Assembly (NCBI GenBank): GCA_944548615.1
Contig: OX155960.1
Coordinates: 10,478,365-10,542,364 of the forward strand
Source: Micropterix aruncella
Taxonomy: Eukaryota > Arthropoda > Insecta > Lepidoptera > Micropterigidae
DNA length: 64,000 nucleotides
Direction of reading: 5' to 3'
The notes under the pieces were generated by a model, which searched no databases, was not told the DNA's origin, and was given only the letters and a program-made list of their open reading frames with translations. Position 1 is the first letter of the stretch, and each line of letters opens with the position of its first letter. A program made the position numbers and the translations under genes. Below are positions 1-11,112 of the stretch, one piece after another.

Positions 1-224
1 GTAATTGGGAAAGTAATTAATAAGATCGTACCTGGTATTTATTATTAATAGGTTAATTAGTGTATAAGAGCATTCTTAGTAGCTAAATAAGCTAGCATTA
101 TTAGTAGCCGAATAAGCTAGCATTCATACAGTTTATGTTGGTGACCCGGATTCATTGCTCTCGAGTGTAGTTGAATTATATGATATGAAATTTGAAATAA
201 ATAAATAAAAATTAAATTTTGTAG
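1..224 (+). other. Intron upstream of the first visible Papst2 exon
   Basis: AT-rich intron sequence ending in a splice acceptor (AG at 223-224). It holds a 25-bp direct duplication (about 76-100 and 101-125). No coding signal was seen. Confidence 0.6.
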
Positions 225-451
225 CTGATTCACAAGTATCACCGAACTTTGACTCAATCGGAGTGGTCATGATATCGACGGCTCTCCTGTGCGATGCGGC
301 AATAGGAAATATTCAAGAGAAAGCAATGAAAGCGTATTACGCTCCAAATACAGAAGTTGTACTATATTCCTATTCGATCGGCTTTATGTACTTATTGATA
401 ATAATGACGATAACCGGAGATTTATCACGGGGGTTCAAATTCTGCTCTCTC
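225..451 (+). CDS. Papst2: PAPS transporter SLC35B3-like, internal exon (third from last)
   Basis: Internal exon of a nucleotide-sulfate transporter of the SLC35B3/Papst2 type, a multi-pass Golgi membrane protein that carries 3'-phosphoadenosine 5'-phosphosulfate into the lumen for sulfotransferases. After the acceptor at 223-224 the exon opens with two bases completing a codon, then reads through DAAIGNIQEKAMK and VVLYSYSIGFMYL, the typical family block between transmembrane helices. It ends in phase 0 before a GTAAGT donor at 452. The apparent Met at 263 is internal and is not the start codon. The amino-terminal exons lie to the left of the window. Family assignment is by recognised motifs; SLC35B2 is less likely. 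Confidence 0.85.
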
Positions 452-527
452 GTAAGTTTATTTACTAATTTGTGATGTTATGTAGCAAGAAACACTTGAA
501 ATATTTACATGTGATTTATCGTTCTAG

Positions 528-709
528 CATCCAATAGAAACGTACGGTTACGGATTCCTATTCAGCTTCACTGGTTACATGGGTATTCAAGTCGTGTTGA
601 CTCTCGTTCGGACTTGCGGAGCTCCCGTCGCTGCAACCGTTACAACCGCCAGGAAAGCGGTTTCAATCGTTGTATCTTTCCTGTTCTTCACTAAGCCATT
701 TGTGTTCCA
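528..709 (+). CDS. Papst2: PAPS transporter SLC35B3-like, penultimate exon
   Basis: Continues the transporter in frame after a short 76-bp intron (acceptor AG 526-527). It encodes two hydrophobic segments, including YGYGFLFSFTGYMGIQ, and the family's conserved threonine/arginine/lysine stretch (VTTARKAVS) followed by SFLFFTKPF. The exon stops after two bases of a codon at 709, with GTAAGT as donor at 710. The split codon is completed by the first base of the next exon, giving Gln before Tyr-Val-Trp. Because it has no in-frame Met at its start it can be missed by start-codon-based gene finding. Confidence 0.85.
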
Positions 710-916
710 GTAAGTATGAAGGATTATTTTTTATTAATAGCATCATTGATTATATAGTGTATGAGATTTATCAACGTCGTACTTCAATTTGACAACCATA
801 ATTTACTACAAAACACAACATGTAGATAGTATTCATATATTAAAAAAATATCAATCTATGTTTTACTTACTGTTATTATGTTCAATATGGTTGGTTACCT
901 TCGTGGCTTAACAGTA

Positions 917-1333
917 TGATGGCGCACTGTAGATAGCGCCGTAAACATGTAATAACAAACAAATTTTTACATCATAGCTCTTATTATTTTAATATTATTT
1001 ACATAAAGATATCAATTTTTAATTTGGTATACAGGTTTCAGTACATAATATTTACGCACTTAAGTTTAGATAGACTAATAGTTGGCATTTTATCTCTGTA
1101 GATTATAATGGTATTATTTCTGTGATGTTATCAACCTATATAATAGAATACGACAGATGGTACTGATAATTAAAAGTTATTATGGTTATTGTTGGTTAAA
1201 TTCTTGGTTTTTCATAATAAATCGGTCCTTGATAAAAAACTATCAATTATCAATGTTATTATAGGTGGCCAAATAAAGCAAGATTAGTTTGGCCATCAAT
1301 GCATCTTTGCTATTAGTTTGGCCATCAATGCTA
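917..1333 (+). repeat. Dispersed repeat 'X', copy A, left part
   Basis: This stretch matches, in inverted orientation, 10290-10729 (copy B). Shared landmarks are GTAGATAGCGC, AGATAGACTAATAG and TTTCTGTGATGT, at roughly 75-80% identity by eye. It continues at 2100-2205 after two nested insertions, and copy B preserves the uninterrupted order, so the join is supported. Class unknown; no coding potential was seen. Confidence 0.6.
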
Positions 1334-1464
1334 GTTAGTTAGTTAGTTAGTTGGTCTGGGCTTTTCCCCGCACTTGGCCTCTTGATTGGGCCATTGTGTG
1401 TGGCTCATGTTTCTATTTATGTTACTTCAGCCAACCCAGGCTGTCCCAGAAGGTTAGCAGCCTG
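1334..1464 (-). mobile_element. LINE-A 3' end, strongly 5'-truncated copy
   Basis: Matches the last part of the complete LINE-A element (54404 to about 54534), including the end of ORF2, the short 3' UTR and the (CTAA)n-like 3' tail, seen here as GTTAGTTAGTTAG on the plus strand. It is flanked by CCATCAATGCTA at 1322-1333 and 1466-1477, a 12-bp target duplication. It sits inside repeat X in the Papst2 intron. Confidence 0.75.
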
Positions 1465-1477
1465 CCCATCAATGCTA

Positions 1478-2099
1478 ACGGAGCTAACGGGCCCATGCTG
1501 GGTTGGCCACGAAGACCCATGTGTTCAGGGTCGGTCACACTCACTGGTCAACACTTATCCGACGGCCTCCACGCATGAGGTGCGAACCTGGGTAGGACGT
1601 TCGGGCGAAGGACCTCCCCTGGGAATCAAACCTCTGGCGCTCCTGGACGGTCTGCGCACCGTGCGGCGCAAGCCAATCGATTGTGCACTCTGACTAACAG
1701 TCGGGGGAGTCTGGAAGCTGTATTGTTTTCTATAGAGCGGGGGTGGTTGCGTACCTCATCCGATCCCGGGTAAGAGGCGGGCAAAGGACGCCATGGTCCG
1801 CAATAGATTCGGTATACACCGTTTCACCGCTTCGTAATGGAGAGGATTGCGCAAGCGACCTCGAACTCGGAACCAATCGAGAGACCGGAGAAATCTGGTC
1901 ACAATTGGAGTGTCGGGCCCGCCAGGTAACATAACTGGCTATCTCGCGGTAAGGCGTTGGTCTCTAACGGGTTGTGGCGTAGCTAGACGCTGGATTGTTT
2001 TGTCCAAAGTCTTCTACGCTCACTCCAGGGAGATAGAACGACTAATTGTTAAAACTCCCTGTGGTGACGGGCTCGCCCGTTGTAGTCGACAACTCAAGT
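1478..2099 (-). mobile_element. R element copy 1, full length
   Basis: A 622-bp non-coding element. Read on the minus strand it begins ACTTGAGTTGTCGACTAC and ends at about the GGGCCCGTTAGCTC block. It is bounded by a perfect 15-bp direct repeat TGCCCATCAATGCTA (1463-1477 and 2100-2114). That duplication includes two bases of the LINE-A fragment on its left, so R inserted after the LINE fragment. Several open frames cross it, but none is conserved between copies. Confidence 0.8.
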
Positions 2100-2205
2100 T
2101 GCCCATCAATGCTATCAGCACCACCTGCATTTTCCCGTCTCGGAAGTGTTGCCATATCGTTCTATGGAGTTGCGCAATCTAATACCATATATAATCAATG
2201 CTAGC
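2100..2205 (+). repeat. Dispersed repeat 'X', copy A, right part
   Basis: Resumes repeat X after the nested LINE-A fragment and R element: CTATCAGC, ACCTGCAT and TAATACC line up with the inverted copy B near 10290-10395. Confidence 0.55.
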
Positions 2206-2275
2206 TTTCATAAATCTTACATTTGGTTCAGGAATAGCTTGGACGCATTATTGGCAATTGGTTCTTGTGGAGAGA

Positions 2276-2537
2276 TGCCTAGGTGTGTCCGTTGATGTGT
2301 CCATGTGGCAGAGTTCACTTCTTGAACCAATACTGTTTACACCAGCATTTGCCAGTGGGTCGCAAAAGATATAAATTCATGCGAGAAAATTTTGATTATA
2401 GATGCCTTGGTGTGTCCGTGATGTGTCCATGCAGCAGGTTTCAGTTCTTAAACCAATACTGTTTACACCAACATTTACCAGTGGGTCGCGAAAGATATAA
2501 ATGCCATATCTCATGCGAGAAAATTTTGATTATAACT
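2276..2537 (+). repeat. Two-unit tandem duplication of about 130 bp
   Basis: Two adjacent units (about 2276-2401 and 2402-2537) share GGTGTGTCCG, AACCAATACTGTTTACACCA and CATGCGAGAAAATTTTGAT. One plus-strand frame crosses both units with repeated Cys-Pro-Cys and NQYCLHQHLPVGR segments. I recognise no protein family and suspect a non-coding duplication in the intron. Confidence 0.6.
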
Positions 2538-2879
2538 TTCTTGAAGAAAAAAAGGCGAGGAAGAACCTGGATTTTAAATCAGTTTCAGACTGGTGATGAA
2601 ACTGTTTTACTGGCATATCGTTGAAGGCTAATAAAGAGCTTCTTGATCTATCAGAAGAATCTTCTTATAAAATATTTTTTGTACTTTCTTCCACTTTCCC
2701 TCTCATACGTATACCTGTTGATACCCTTTTTGAAATAATAATATTCTCCAATTGGGACTGTTTTGTCACACCACAGGACCAGTAACCATGTCTTAACCAG
2801 TTTTCTAGAATGCTTAGCGCTTCCTCTATTTTTAGTTGACGAGTCAAGAGTACTATAAAATTTTGGGGCCAGATTTATT

Positions 2880-3725
2880 ATTTATTTATTTATTTAAGAA
2901 TTAATTACTATGAAACATTGATTAGCTTATAAAAATAACAGGAACCGAATGGCAAACCCTTAACCTTTTGCTTATTTGTTTCTGTCATCCAACTGGGACT
3001 AGCCCGTTCTAGGGTGGACAGAACTCCAATATTACAATCAAGATTGCTTGATTGCTTGGTTGCTTACAAATATACAAGTTTTAGTAAAAAGCTAATGACA
3101 CTAAATTGCCCTAAAATGTGGTCTTCAGAATAAAATAAAAAAATAATAATAATAAAAAACTATTAAAAGATAATATAATAAATAAAATGCAATTCCATTA
3201 TTTAATCTGCAATAAATATCATATAAAATTCGATTAAATAAAATAAATAAAGTTATATGTGAGAAAAGGAAGAAACGGTCATTAATATTTATTAATATAA
3301 AATTACCTAGTCTAAAAAGTATACTTCATTGTCAAAGTCAAATAATTTTTGGTAGTTAGTTCAATGTTAAAATATACTTAACATATATGTTTAAAAATAT
3401 GTTAATAATTTGTGCACCTAAGTTTTATTATACTATTATTTCTAACATTTGATGTATGGTTAGTCTGTTATGATTCGATAACCATTTTTTTAGTTTATTT
3501 TTGAATTCCCTGAATGTCAAGTTCATTTTTATTTCCATATTGATCAGATTGTAAAATCTCGGCGCAATGAAAGAGTAATGTCTTTGTCCAAATGATGTTT
3601 TCCTTCTGGGTATTATTGAGCTATTTTCTAAAACTTGTCTCGTTGGTCGCCGGTTCTGAATTATTCCTAAATTTGAGTTACTGTACTTACTATAGAACTG
3701 CCTTTTGGCAAAGGATGTGTTATGT
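2880..3725 (-). mobile_element. LINE-C 3' region (end of reverse transcriptase ORF plus 3' UTR)
   Basis: On the minus strand about 3725-3465 encodes the carboxy end of a non-LTR retrotransposon polymerase: SFAKRQFYSKYS, SFGQRHYSFIAPRFYN and FREFKNKLKKWLSN. The AT-rich 3' UTR runs to about 2880 and ends in repeated AAATA units. A second copy lies on the plus strand at 44640-45900. The Jockey/CR1-like group is likely from the carboxy-terminal style, but the catalytic domain is not present. Confidence 0.7.
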
Positions 3726-4210
3726 TTATTTTGTTTGTACGATTGTTTGAGTATAAAATGATTTTAAAGTATCTGTAAAACACTTCCCTAATATAGCAGA
3801 AATCGTCTCGAGTTGCTGGTTCGACCGTGCGAAAACCTCGAGGGCCTCAAGTGCAAAGGGTTAATTTTAGAACTTTTTCTAAGGGATTCTATGGAAGACT
3901 TATTGCAACTTTCCCATGAAATATTTCCTTTAAGGCCATGCAACCAAAGGCTTTAGCAAATGGCAAAATAAGACCGTCTTTAAGACTCTCGATGACAATA
4001 TAACACTGACACTAGCAAGCCGTCGAACAAATGTGGCCTCAGAAATAATCTGAGAGGTTATATAGAGCGGCTTTCGCACTTTAATCTCAGAGATTAAAAA
4101 ACACGCAGGACCATTGACGATAACTTGTCTCCATAAGCTTTTACACAATCGATTAGACAATCCAGGTTCTACCAATGTTCAATTTCATGTGCCGTTACTT
4201 TAAAAAAAAA

Positions 4211-4349
4211 AGTCTGTCCGAATGCTCCTAACTTGCGGAGTTATAAAACATAGGAATGGAGTAATGCATATTGCGCGCTCCCTTGCACTTACGGGTCTTA
4301 TGGCGGGCGTAGTGAGCAGGTACCTAAGGTACGTTCGGACAGACTATAA
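4211..4349. mobile_element. Short MITE with terminal inverted repeats
   Basis: AGTCTGTCCGAATG at the left is matched by CGTTCGGACAGACT at the right, about 139 bp in total. It lies 120 bp upstream of the last Papst2 exon. No coding capacity. Confidence 0.6.
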
Positions 4350-4469
4350 CGAGGAGCTCTCATCTATTTTCTGTTGTCGCTTGCAATAGCAATAGAAAAA
4401 AGATAATGAAGAAAAAGAAAATTTTAGTCCATTTGCATTAAAACGCTACTAAATTGATATTCTTTCCAG

Positions 4470-4629
4470 GTACGTGTGGTCCGGCTGTTTCATCGTAGTC
4501 GGCATCTACTTAAACGTATACAGCAAACGCAACCCGGAGCTCGCCAATACGCTTTTAGCGCGATTGCTAAAATTTTCTCCTCGCATACGTTCGAGCCCGC
4601 ACCGCAAACTAATCGCCAACACGGTATAA
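4470..4629 (+). CDS. Papst2: PAPS transporter SLC35B3-like, last exon
   Basis: Terminal coding exon after a polypyrimidine-AG acceptor (TTCTTTCCAG, ending 4469). The first base completes Gln, then YVWSGCFIVVGIYLNVYSK, the last membrane helix and the start of the cytosolic tail, and ends at a TAA at 4627-4629. In the wrong frame the same DNA gives an 80-residue open frame from 4476, which is spurious. The intron before it is 3.76 kb and packed with nested repeats, whereas the preceding intron is only 76 bp, so the gene has been lengthened by insertions. Confidence 0.85.
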
Positions 4630-4709
4630 TAGTAATAATAATGCAATTTTATTGGGACAATTATTTATTTTTTTATTTACAAAATACCTTAAAATCGCTA
4701 AGTGCATAC

Positions 4710-4994
4710 AATAAATAATTTATTAAGACCACTTAACAGTGGAATGTTACCAGGACGACGCTAAATACCAAAGATGATATGTGTCAAATTAGGTTACGTC
4801 GTCTGCTCTGCGTTTTTCGAGATTTGTTCTACTTTATAAATAACTAAGGCTAAATGGAGTCACAATATTTATATATATATATATATATTTGCATCTAAGC
4901 TTTGGTATGGTCGCAATGATAAATAAATAAGACTGTGTACAAAATAGATTTATACTTAGAGCGATTGATTTGCTAGTCAATTGTGTCAAATAAA
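4710..4994 (+). terminator. Candidate polyadenylation signals of Papst2
   Basis: AATAAA occurs at 4710-4715, 81 bp past the stop codon, and again at 4989-4994, where it is followed by T-rich sequence. Either could end the transcript. Transcript ends cannot be decided from sequence. Confidence 0.4.
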
Positions 4995-7769
4995 CTGATG
5001 AAAAATGAGCTTTCGTTTATTTTACTATACAATTACTTTAATAATCTCGGTATTTACATTACATTCAGTCTACTCTAAAAGATGATAGTGTCTTAGCTTT
5101 AGTTTCTTTCAGATGGACGTTAAGAGGGGAGTTCATGGATATTTTTGGAAATGTTTTTAGCCGATTTATCATCCCTCCCATGTTGAACTATCGTATCTGA
5201 CATTTTGGACATTATTATTAATAATCTCTGTTCAATGTTTACCATGGTGATGTTTTCATCCATAAACTTGTTACAAGAGGGCATATTGTTGAAAAATTTA
5301 GCATGCTAAATTTATTTATGGCTCATGTAAATCAAATGGACCATAGACAAATTTAGCGTGCACAATGTTTCAAGAATCACTCCCCAGCTACAGTTGAGAC
5401 TTTGCCACTTGGTGTAATAGATAAATTACACTTTGATTTGAAAACTTAAAATCGGAAGCAATCGCGCCTAAATGACAGTTTCTGTCGAAGAAATTTCAAG
5501 CTTCAATAACTCGGTAAAAAAAAAGATATGCGCCCCCATCTGATCTCGATTTAAAGAGGACGGCTATGATTATCTAATCCGAGTGAACCAAGTGTTGTTT
5601 TAAAAAGGAGTTATATGTGTTAGCTCATCATGGACTCTCATGATGTCCCTCATGAGATATCTTCCCTGTCTCCCAAGTGTGTATCTCAAAAATTAAAAAA
5701 GATGCAATTTGAAAGTAAAATTTTTTTTTACTTAAAATGTTGCGATATATGAGGGTAAAGTACAGCCAGAATTAAAAAATCGGGCACTAATGCGTATAGC
5801 ACCGAATTCCCCGTACCCAAAACAAATGGTCAGTACTGCTGCGAACATATTCAACGTAAGCGCACTCGGACCAATCAGCCTAGCAAAGTTGCAAATAAAT
5901 CGTGATTCAAAACAAAAAGTTTACTTTATTCCAATATAATTTACACCAAGGGTTCCGAAACATATCCAAGTCGTGGCACCCGAGAATTAGAATTTTCTCA
6001 TGGCACCCCTGTCATATAACTTCTATCTGTGTCATATAATATCTATTTATCTTCAGTGATAGCACTACCATCAAGGAAATGAGATGTGTATCCTTACTGT
6101 CCACGGCCTCATCAGAAGTCCAAATTTATTTCCTTTTATGTTTCTATCAATACATCGTGAGATTCTAAGCTACTACGTGCTGGTTTCTTCGATTGATCTT
6201 CGAAAGAAGTTTCCCCGCAGACAGTTCAGTATTGAAACTGGATTTAATATCTTACAACATTCAGTAATATGACCAAGGTCAATGTGCCTTATCTCTGTCC
6301 GTTTTATTGTTTGTAATGTAAATATAAAGGCTTGCACAAGGTTTAATTATCTATTTGGTTTGTTTGTTCGTTAAGGCGTCTAGGCCACATCTCCATAAAT
6401 ATGCCGCCTGGATGGCCTTGTTGTTCACCTATTGTAGGTCCTGGTGTGAGATAGGGGTTGTCAACCGCGTACAGGATAGGAGGTGGTCTTCATCCTGCAG
6501 CGTTCCAGTCACAATGGATTCTCTGTGTAGCGCCAGCGGACGAGATTCACTGCGCATCTTGTCACATCCACCCTAAGCCCTCTTGTCCACATACGTTTTT
6601 TTCGCTGTGAAAATCCACGGTTAATTCGCCGTGTCATCAGTGGGGTATGAATCGTCCAACGTCCTTCGTAAAAACGGGGCGTGTTTATTTATGGCAAAAT
6701 TTGTGTCAGTGTTGTATGGCAGTGTATGGGAGCTTGTCCATGACACTGGATATTTTCACCGCGGACAATTATTGCTCCATCTTGAAGTTGTTTACAAAAT
6801 GTATGTAACTAACGAGTCATAGGGCGAAAAAACCGCGCCATAGAATAGAGGCCTCAGTCTGTTGAGACAACGCCAGGTGTTATTGTTGTCAGCTGTTGCG
6901 ACAGGTGTCAGCCGTTAAGACTACGCCAGGTTCTTTTATTTGATTTGTTTTGATGTCTATTTAAATCGGATTTTTTAAAATGGTTTGTCGTATCTCCTGT
7001 AAAGTAGCAAAATAGCGGATACGATAGTCGGCCACGTCTGTGGAGGAACCGTATGAACTCCCGTCTTTAGAAAAGGGATAGGCTAGGCCAGTAGGGCACT
7101 TCAAATTCAAGGTTATTGTCTCAAATCACTTTCGCCTACGAACAAAATTGGAATCAGTAAACCGAATTTGAGACAAACGAAATAGCAACAGTCGCCGTGG
7201 AATGTAGACAGAATTTCGATGTGATAGCTGCGCGCCGCTCGGAGGAACTTAAAACAAATTTGTCTTTCGATAAATGCGGAAAGGAAATCGTTATCACAAG
7301 TTACCATGTTGCGTTTTGTTTCTTTGTATACCCAAAGCATGATTTCTTTTACTACTACATAAGTACCTAAAAAGCGAATTTTGCAGCCGATTCTATGAAT
7401 GCCAAGGTCGATTAAGACAAAGAGACTTTGAAGCAGTTTAAAGCGCATGACTTTCAGGAGCGAATCTCGGGTGCCTCTTTAAAAATAATGACAGTTCAGA
7501 ACTTATGATGAAACGATTACCACTTAGCGATTATGATTATAACAGATGATAATAGACAATTATGATTATTTGGACTAAGACACTACATACAGTCTATGAC
7601 AGTGCCCAAAAACACATTTTGTATGTTACTACGTTCAATAAAAAGTGATAATGAGTATGATAAAGATAACTTCTCTTGAATGTTCTTTTCTTTTTCGACA
7701 TAGTAGTCATTTAAAATATACGCTTGATATACTTGTATCTTTTTTAAACATAAAATATCCTTCTTAAAA
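4995..7769. other. Intergenic DNA, nothing firmly recognised
   Basis: Moderately AT-rich DNA between Papst2 and the first transposon to its right. Short open frames occur on both strands but lack recognisable motifs, splice-bounded coding runs or terminal repeats. Confidence 0.4.
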
Positions 7770-8363
7770 GGGACCGTCCACATATTACGAAATCACCATG
7801 GGGGAGAGGGGTTGCAGCTGAGGCTTACGCTTGGTTACGTGGAGAGGGGGAGGGGGTGCCCGTCCTGATTACGGAATCAACTTTGGTCACCGCATGGCAA
7901 TTTTGTTGGTCTAAACCTGCACGGAAACAGCGCAGTGCCGCGCGTAACTCGTAACGTCGCGGCTGTAACTCTGGACTAGCGCACCGCTGCACGCTCCAAC
8001 TATTGCGGAAACATTAATGTGCTCGTGTGGCGTATCCACTATGGCGGATTTACACATGGAGTTTCTCGGTACGTACGCCGAAGCGTTTCAATCCTCTCGG
8101 GACCGGAGGCCCCGACGGCGGGCTGAAGAGTGGGAGCAAATTAAAAAGAAATATAAAAAGTGCACGAAGGATCCGGAGTTCTGCCGCATTGCGGAAGAGT
8201 GGATCGACGAGTTGAAGAAGTTGATTGTGGTGGAGAAGGTTCGGACATTGGACTTCTTACGCAAGGTGAGTGATACAAATTGGATGTTACTGAATCAGTT
8301 GATTACAAAATCTTGGGAGGGGGGGGGGGGGGAGCGCTGATTACGTAATATGTAGACGGCCCC
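7770..8363 (+). mobile_element. DNA transposon with inverted ends and a coding exon remnant
   Basis: Imperfect terminal inverted repeats: GGGACCGTCCACATATTACG at the left is matched by the reverse complement of 8334-8363. Inside, a plus-strand frame at 8017-8270 encodes a charged, helical segment (EEWEQIKKKYKKC, IAEEWIDELKKLI) and stops at a good splice-donor sequence AAGGTGAGTG. This looks like one exon of a transposon-borne protein. A run of G's occurs near 8319-8332. Superfamily not determined. Confidence 0.55.
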
Positions 8364-8369
8364 AAAGAC

Positions 8370-9240
8370 TTCATCCCGATCACCTAAAAACTCCTGCACT
8401 ACCACTACTACCATGACTACTACCACGTCACCATATTTAAATTTTCCACCTCTCAGATGTTCCTTTAATATTGAAAATAGATAGAAATCACTAGGAGCAA
8501 GATCCCGTAAGTATGGAGGATGTTCCATTATACCCTAACGCCATAACGCCCAAGCACTTTAGACTTGCACAATAATTTTAACAAGTCACTTTGGACAAAA
8601 CAATTTTAGTGAGTTTTCCTCTTCATTTTTTTACACGACTACCCAACAAAAAAGGAGTGTAATGTATTCAGGGTTTATCCATGTATGCTTTCCCGTTTCT
8701 TTATTCCACCACAACTTCTAAACGCTAGAACCGATTTAGAAGTGTGTGGTATTGTTAGAATCTTTGTCATCCCGAGTAGCATAGGGTACCTAAACTGTCC
8801 AAAAATCAAGTAAGTAGTTGTCTAAATGTCCAAATGTCAATAAATTAATATAAATATATCGTGTTGTGTCAAATGAAATGTCTGATTGAGTACATTCCGG
8901 AAATATACATGTATCTATATGAATAAAAACATAAACCACAAATATTTCATAGAAAAACCGTAAAAAAAATACAATAGTTCACTTTCTATAATGGCAGTCA
9001 TGTTTTTTATTCTTTTTAATATATTTACTTGTTTACATTTTAATTTTGCATATTTTTATTTGTTTAGCATTTACAGCACCCGTTGTAGTAGCTACTTGAT
9101 GGAGGTATTCAATCATCACGATCCCTCGACTGTCCCAGAAAAGAGAGCCCATGATGTAATGGCTTCAAATTTCTTAGGAATTGGAGATGATGGTCGTTTC
9201 CAGGTCTTGGACTGTTGTTTTGATGCAAACAAATGACTCT
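8370..9240 (-). pseudogene. Tc1/mariner transposase remnant, interrupted
   Basis: Two minus-strand blocks are recognisable. The first (about 9240-9065) reads SKQQSKTWKRP, PKKFEAITS and, after a frameshift, GSLFWDSRGIVMIEYLHQ, the mariner catalytic core with its second aspartate. The second (about 8660-8425) reads EHPPYLRDLAPSDFYLF and LKEHLRG, with the third acidic residue. They are separated by about 400 bp of unrelated AT-rich DNA and broken by frameshifts, so the copy is dead. Confidence 0.75.
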
Positions 9241-10289
9241 TATTTAAAAAGAAAACAAAAGAAAATCAGTTTTTGTTTTTTATGACATAATAACAGATGT
9301 CAGCTGTGCCTACCAGTATTTATTTTTATATGGTTCCAAAGGGTTCGTAACTTATTATCACTTTTTTTTTAACATCCCTCGTACATCGTACTGTGACCTT
9401 TCACTTGTTTCCATGCAGTATAAGGGTATAACTTAAGCACGTTTCGGCATCAAAAATTACAAGTTCTTTTCTTTCGTTCTACAACCAGAAGGCTTGATTA
9501 TGGTTCGCTCATTGAGTGCTCAGTGCAATTTTAATATTTATACAAAAATGATAATCGGTAATAATCAACGATTACCGTTAATCGTAATCGTTTCATCAGT
9601 AGTCGGAATATTGTCAAGATCCTCCCTTGCTTTAGAAAACAGAAACTCATCAAATTAACCAGGAATCATCTTATACTCGCTATAAGTAAGAATATTGCAC
9701 AAAGCATTTTTTAAATTTCCTATGAGATGAGTTTTTCCTTGCTCATTCTTATGATTTCAAGAGCACACGAGTAGAGTCTTCACAGATTGTTCTATGATAT
9801 AAAAAGTTTATTTTATGAAGTCTACGGTTAAATGTATTGGTTTTGTGCATTTAAAAATTTCAGGAAGTTTAGTGTATTTTTTAAATATTATCGCTTTTGA
9901 GCCGAATTAATAGATACACTTCTTTCTCAGTTGAGTTTTTTTATGAATTAGGTAAGGAAACTTTATAGACTGGCATTTTCTAATATATAGAAAAATCGTT
10001 TTTTGTTTTCAAATAAACCTATCGCAGCGAGACTCAAGTAAGTGTCTGAATCCAACCTAAGCTTTGATAGCTGTTCTAACTAATAACAAGATGTAAACTT
10101 AGCATACCAACACATTATGCACAACAGTGGACTTCAGAAAATAATTTATACAGGTGCGAGAAACCAACTTTTCTCCGAGGTTACTAAGGAAAAACCCCAT
10201 AACTCATGACTGTCGATTCTTGATATTTTTAATAGAAATTTTCCGAAAATTACAAGACTTCCGATATTACTTGCTTTGTTATTATATTT
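9241..10289. other. Intergenic DNA, nothing recognised
   Basis: AT-rich DNA with no coding run, terminal repeat pair or structural RNA signal that I can support. Confidence 0.4.
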
Positions 10290-10729
10290 AGTTTATAGGG
10301 TATTAGTTTGCTCAATTCCATAGTACGTTTTGGCAACCCTTCTACGCCGGCGACATGCAGGTAGCGCTGATAGCACTGACGGCCAAACTTAATAACAATT
10401 TATTTGGCTATCTATAATAACATTGATAATGTCTTTTATAAAGGACAGATTGATTATTAAAAACTAATAATTTAACCAATGATAACAAACAATCAATTAT
10501 TACTGCCATCTATCACATTTTTTAATAGGCTGATTACATCACAGAAATAATACGGAGATAGAATTCCATCTATTAGTCTATCTGAACTTTAAAGTGCGTA
10601 ATTATTACGTATTGAAAGAATAATACTAAAATAATAAAAGCTATGATTTAAAAACTTGTTTGTTATATTATTATTTTATGCTGTATAGATGTGTTTAGAG
10701 CGCTATCTACGAAAGTCGCCAAATTGAAC
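10290..10729 (-). repeat. Dispersed repeat 'X', copy B
   Basis: Inverted relative to copy A and uninterrupted across the place where copy A carries two insertions, so it serves as the empty-site reference. A further weakly similar piece of the same family (GGTTGCCAAA, AGCAATCTAATAC) appears at about 11150-11215, beyond a Penelope-like insertion. Confidence 0.6.
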
Positions 10730-10741
10730 AAAATAATAGAA

Positions 10742-11100
10742 TATAAAATCGAAGACTATCGCGGTTGTTTGACATTATAAATAGGATAGAAAACGAATTT
10801 ACCGCGTGAAATTTGTCGTGAGACGACGGCTACAAACTCTCTTCTATGTGGAACCCTCTTCTTAAAATGTTCCCGCCGCCGAATGTTGTGTGCAAGTCGG
10901 ATTTTCAAAATTCCCGTGCTCCGAGCCCGGCCCCCCACCACCGTTATAACCTACGCAGGGGCGGCAGCGGTTTGCGGCCTACCCGCAAAACAACGGACTG
11001 ACAGCTCTTCAGTCTACCCTAGACAACGGCGGCTGCAACGTCACCGAAACGTCGGGTCCTACAAATTTCACGCGGTAAATTCGTTTTCTATCCTATTTAT
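10742..11100 (+). mobile_element. Penelope-like element remnant with inverted ends
   Basis: A 359-bp insertion bounded by a perfect 12-bp direct repeat AAAATAATAGAA (10730-10741 and 11101-11112). The plus strand carries the end of the Penelope-type endonuclease ORF (DDGYKLSS-like codons, then NPLLKM, FQNSRAPSPAPHH) and the terminal sequence GCGGTAAATTCGTTTTC. The left 70 bp (10742-10812) is the same terminal sequence in inverted orientation, so both ends point outward. Confidence 0.75.
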
Positions 11101-11112
11101 AAAATAATAGAA

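Noticed and set aside
6355..6576. Possible LINE carboxy end on the minus strand
   Set aside because: A Cys/His-like run is suggestive (DEDHLLSC), but there is too little in-frame sequence to support a call.
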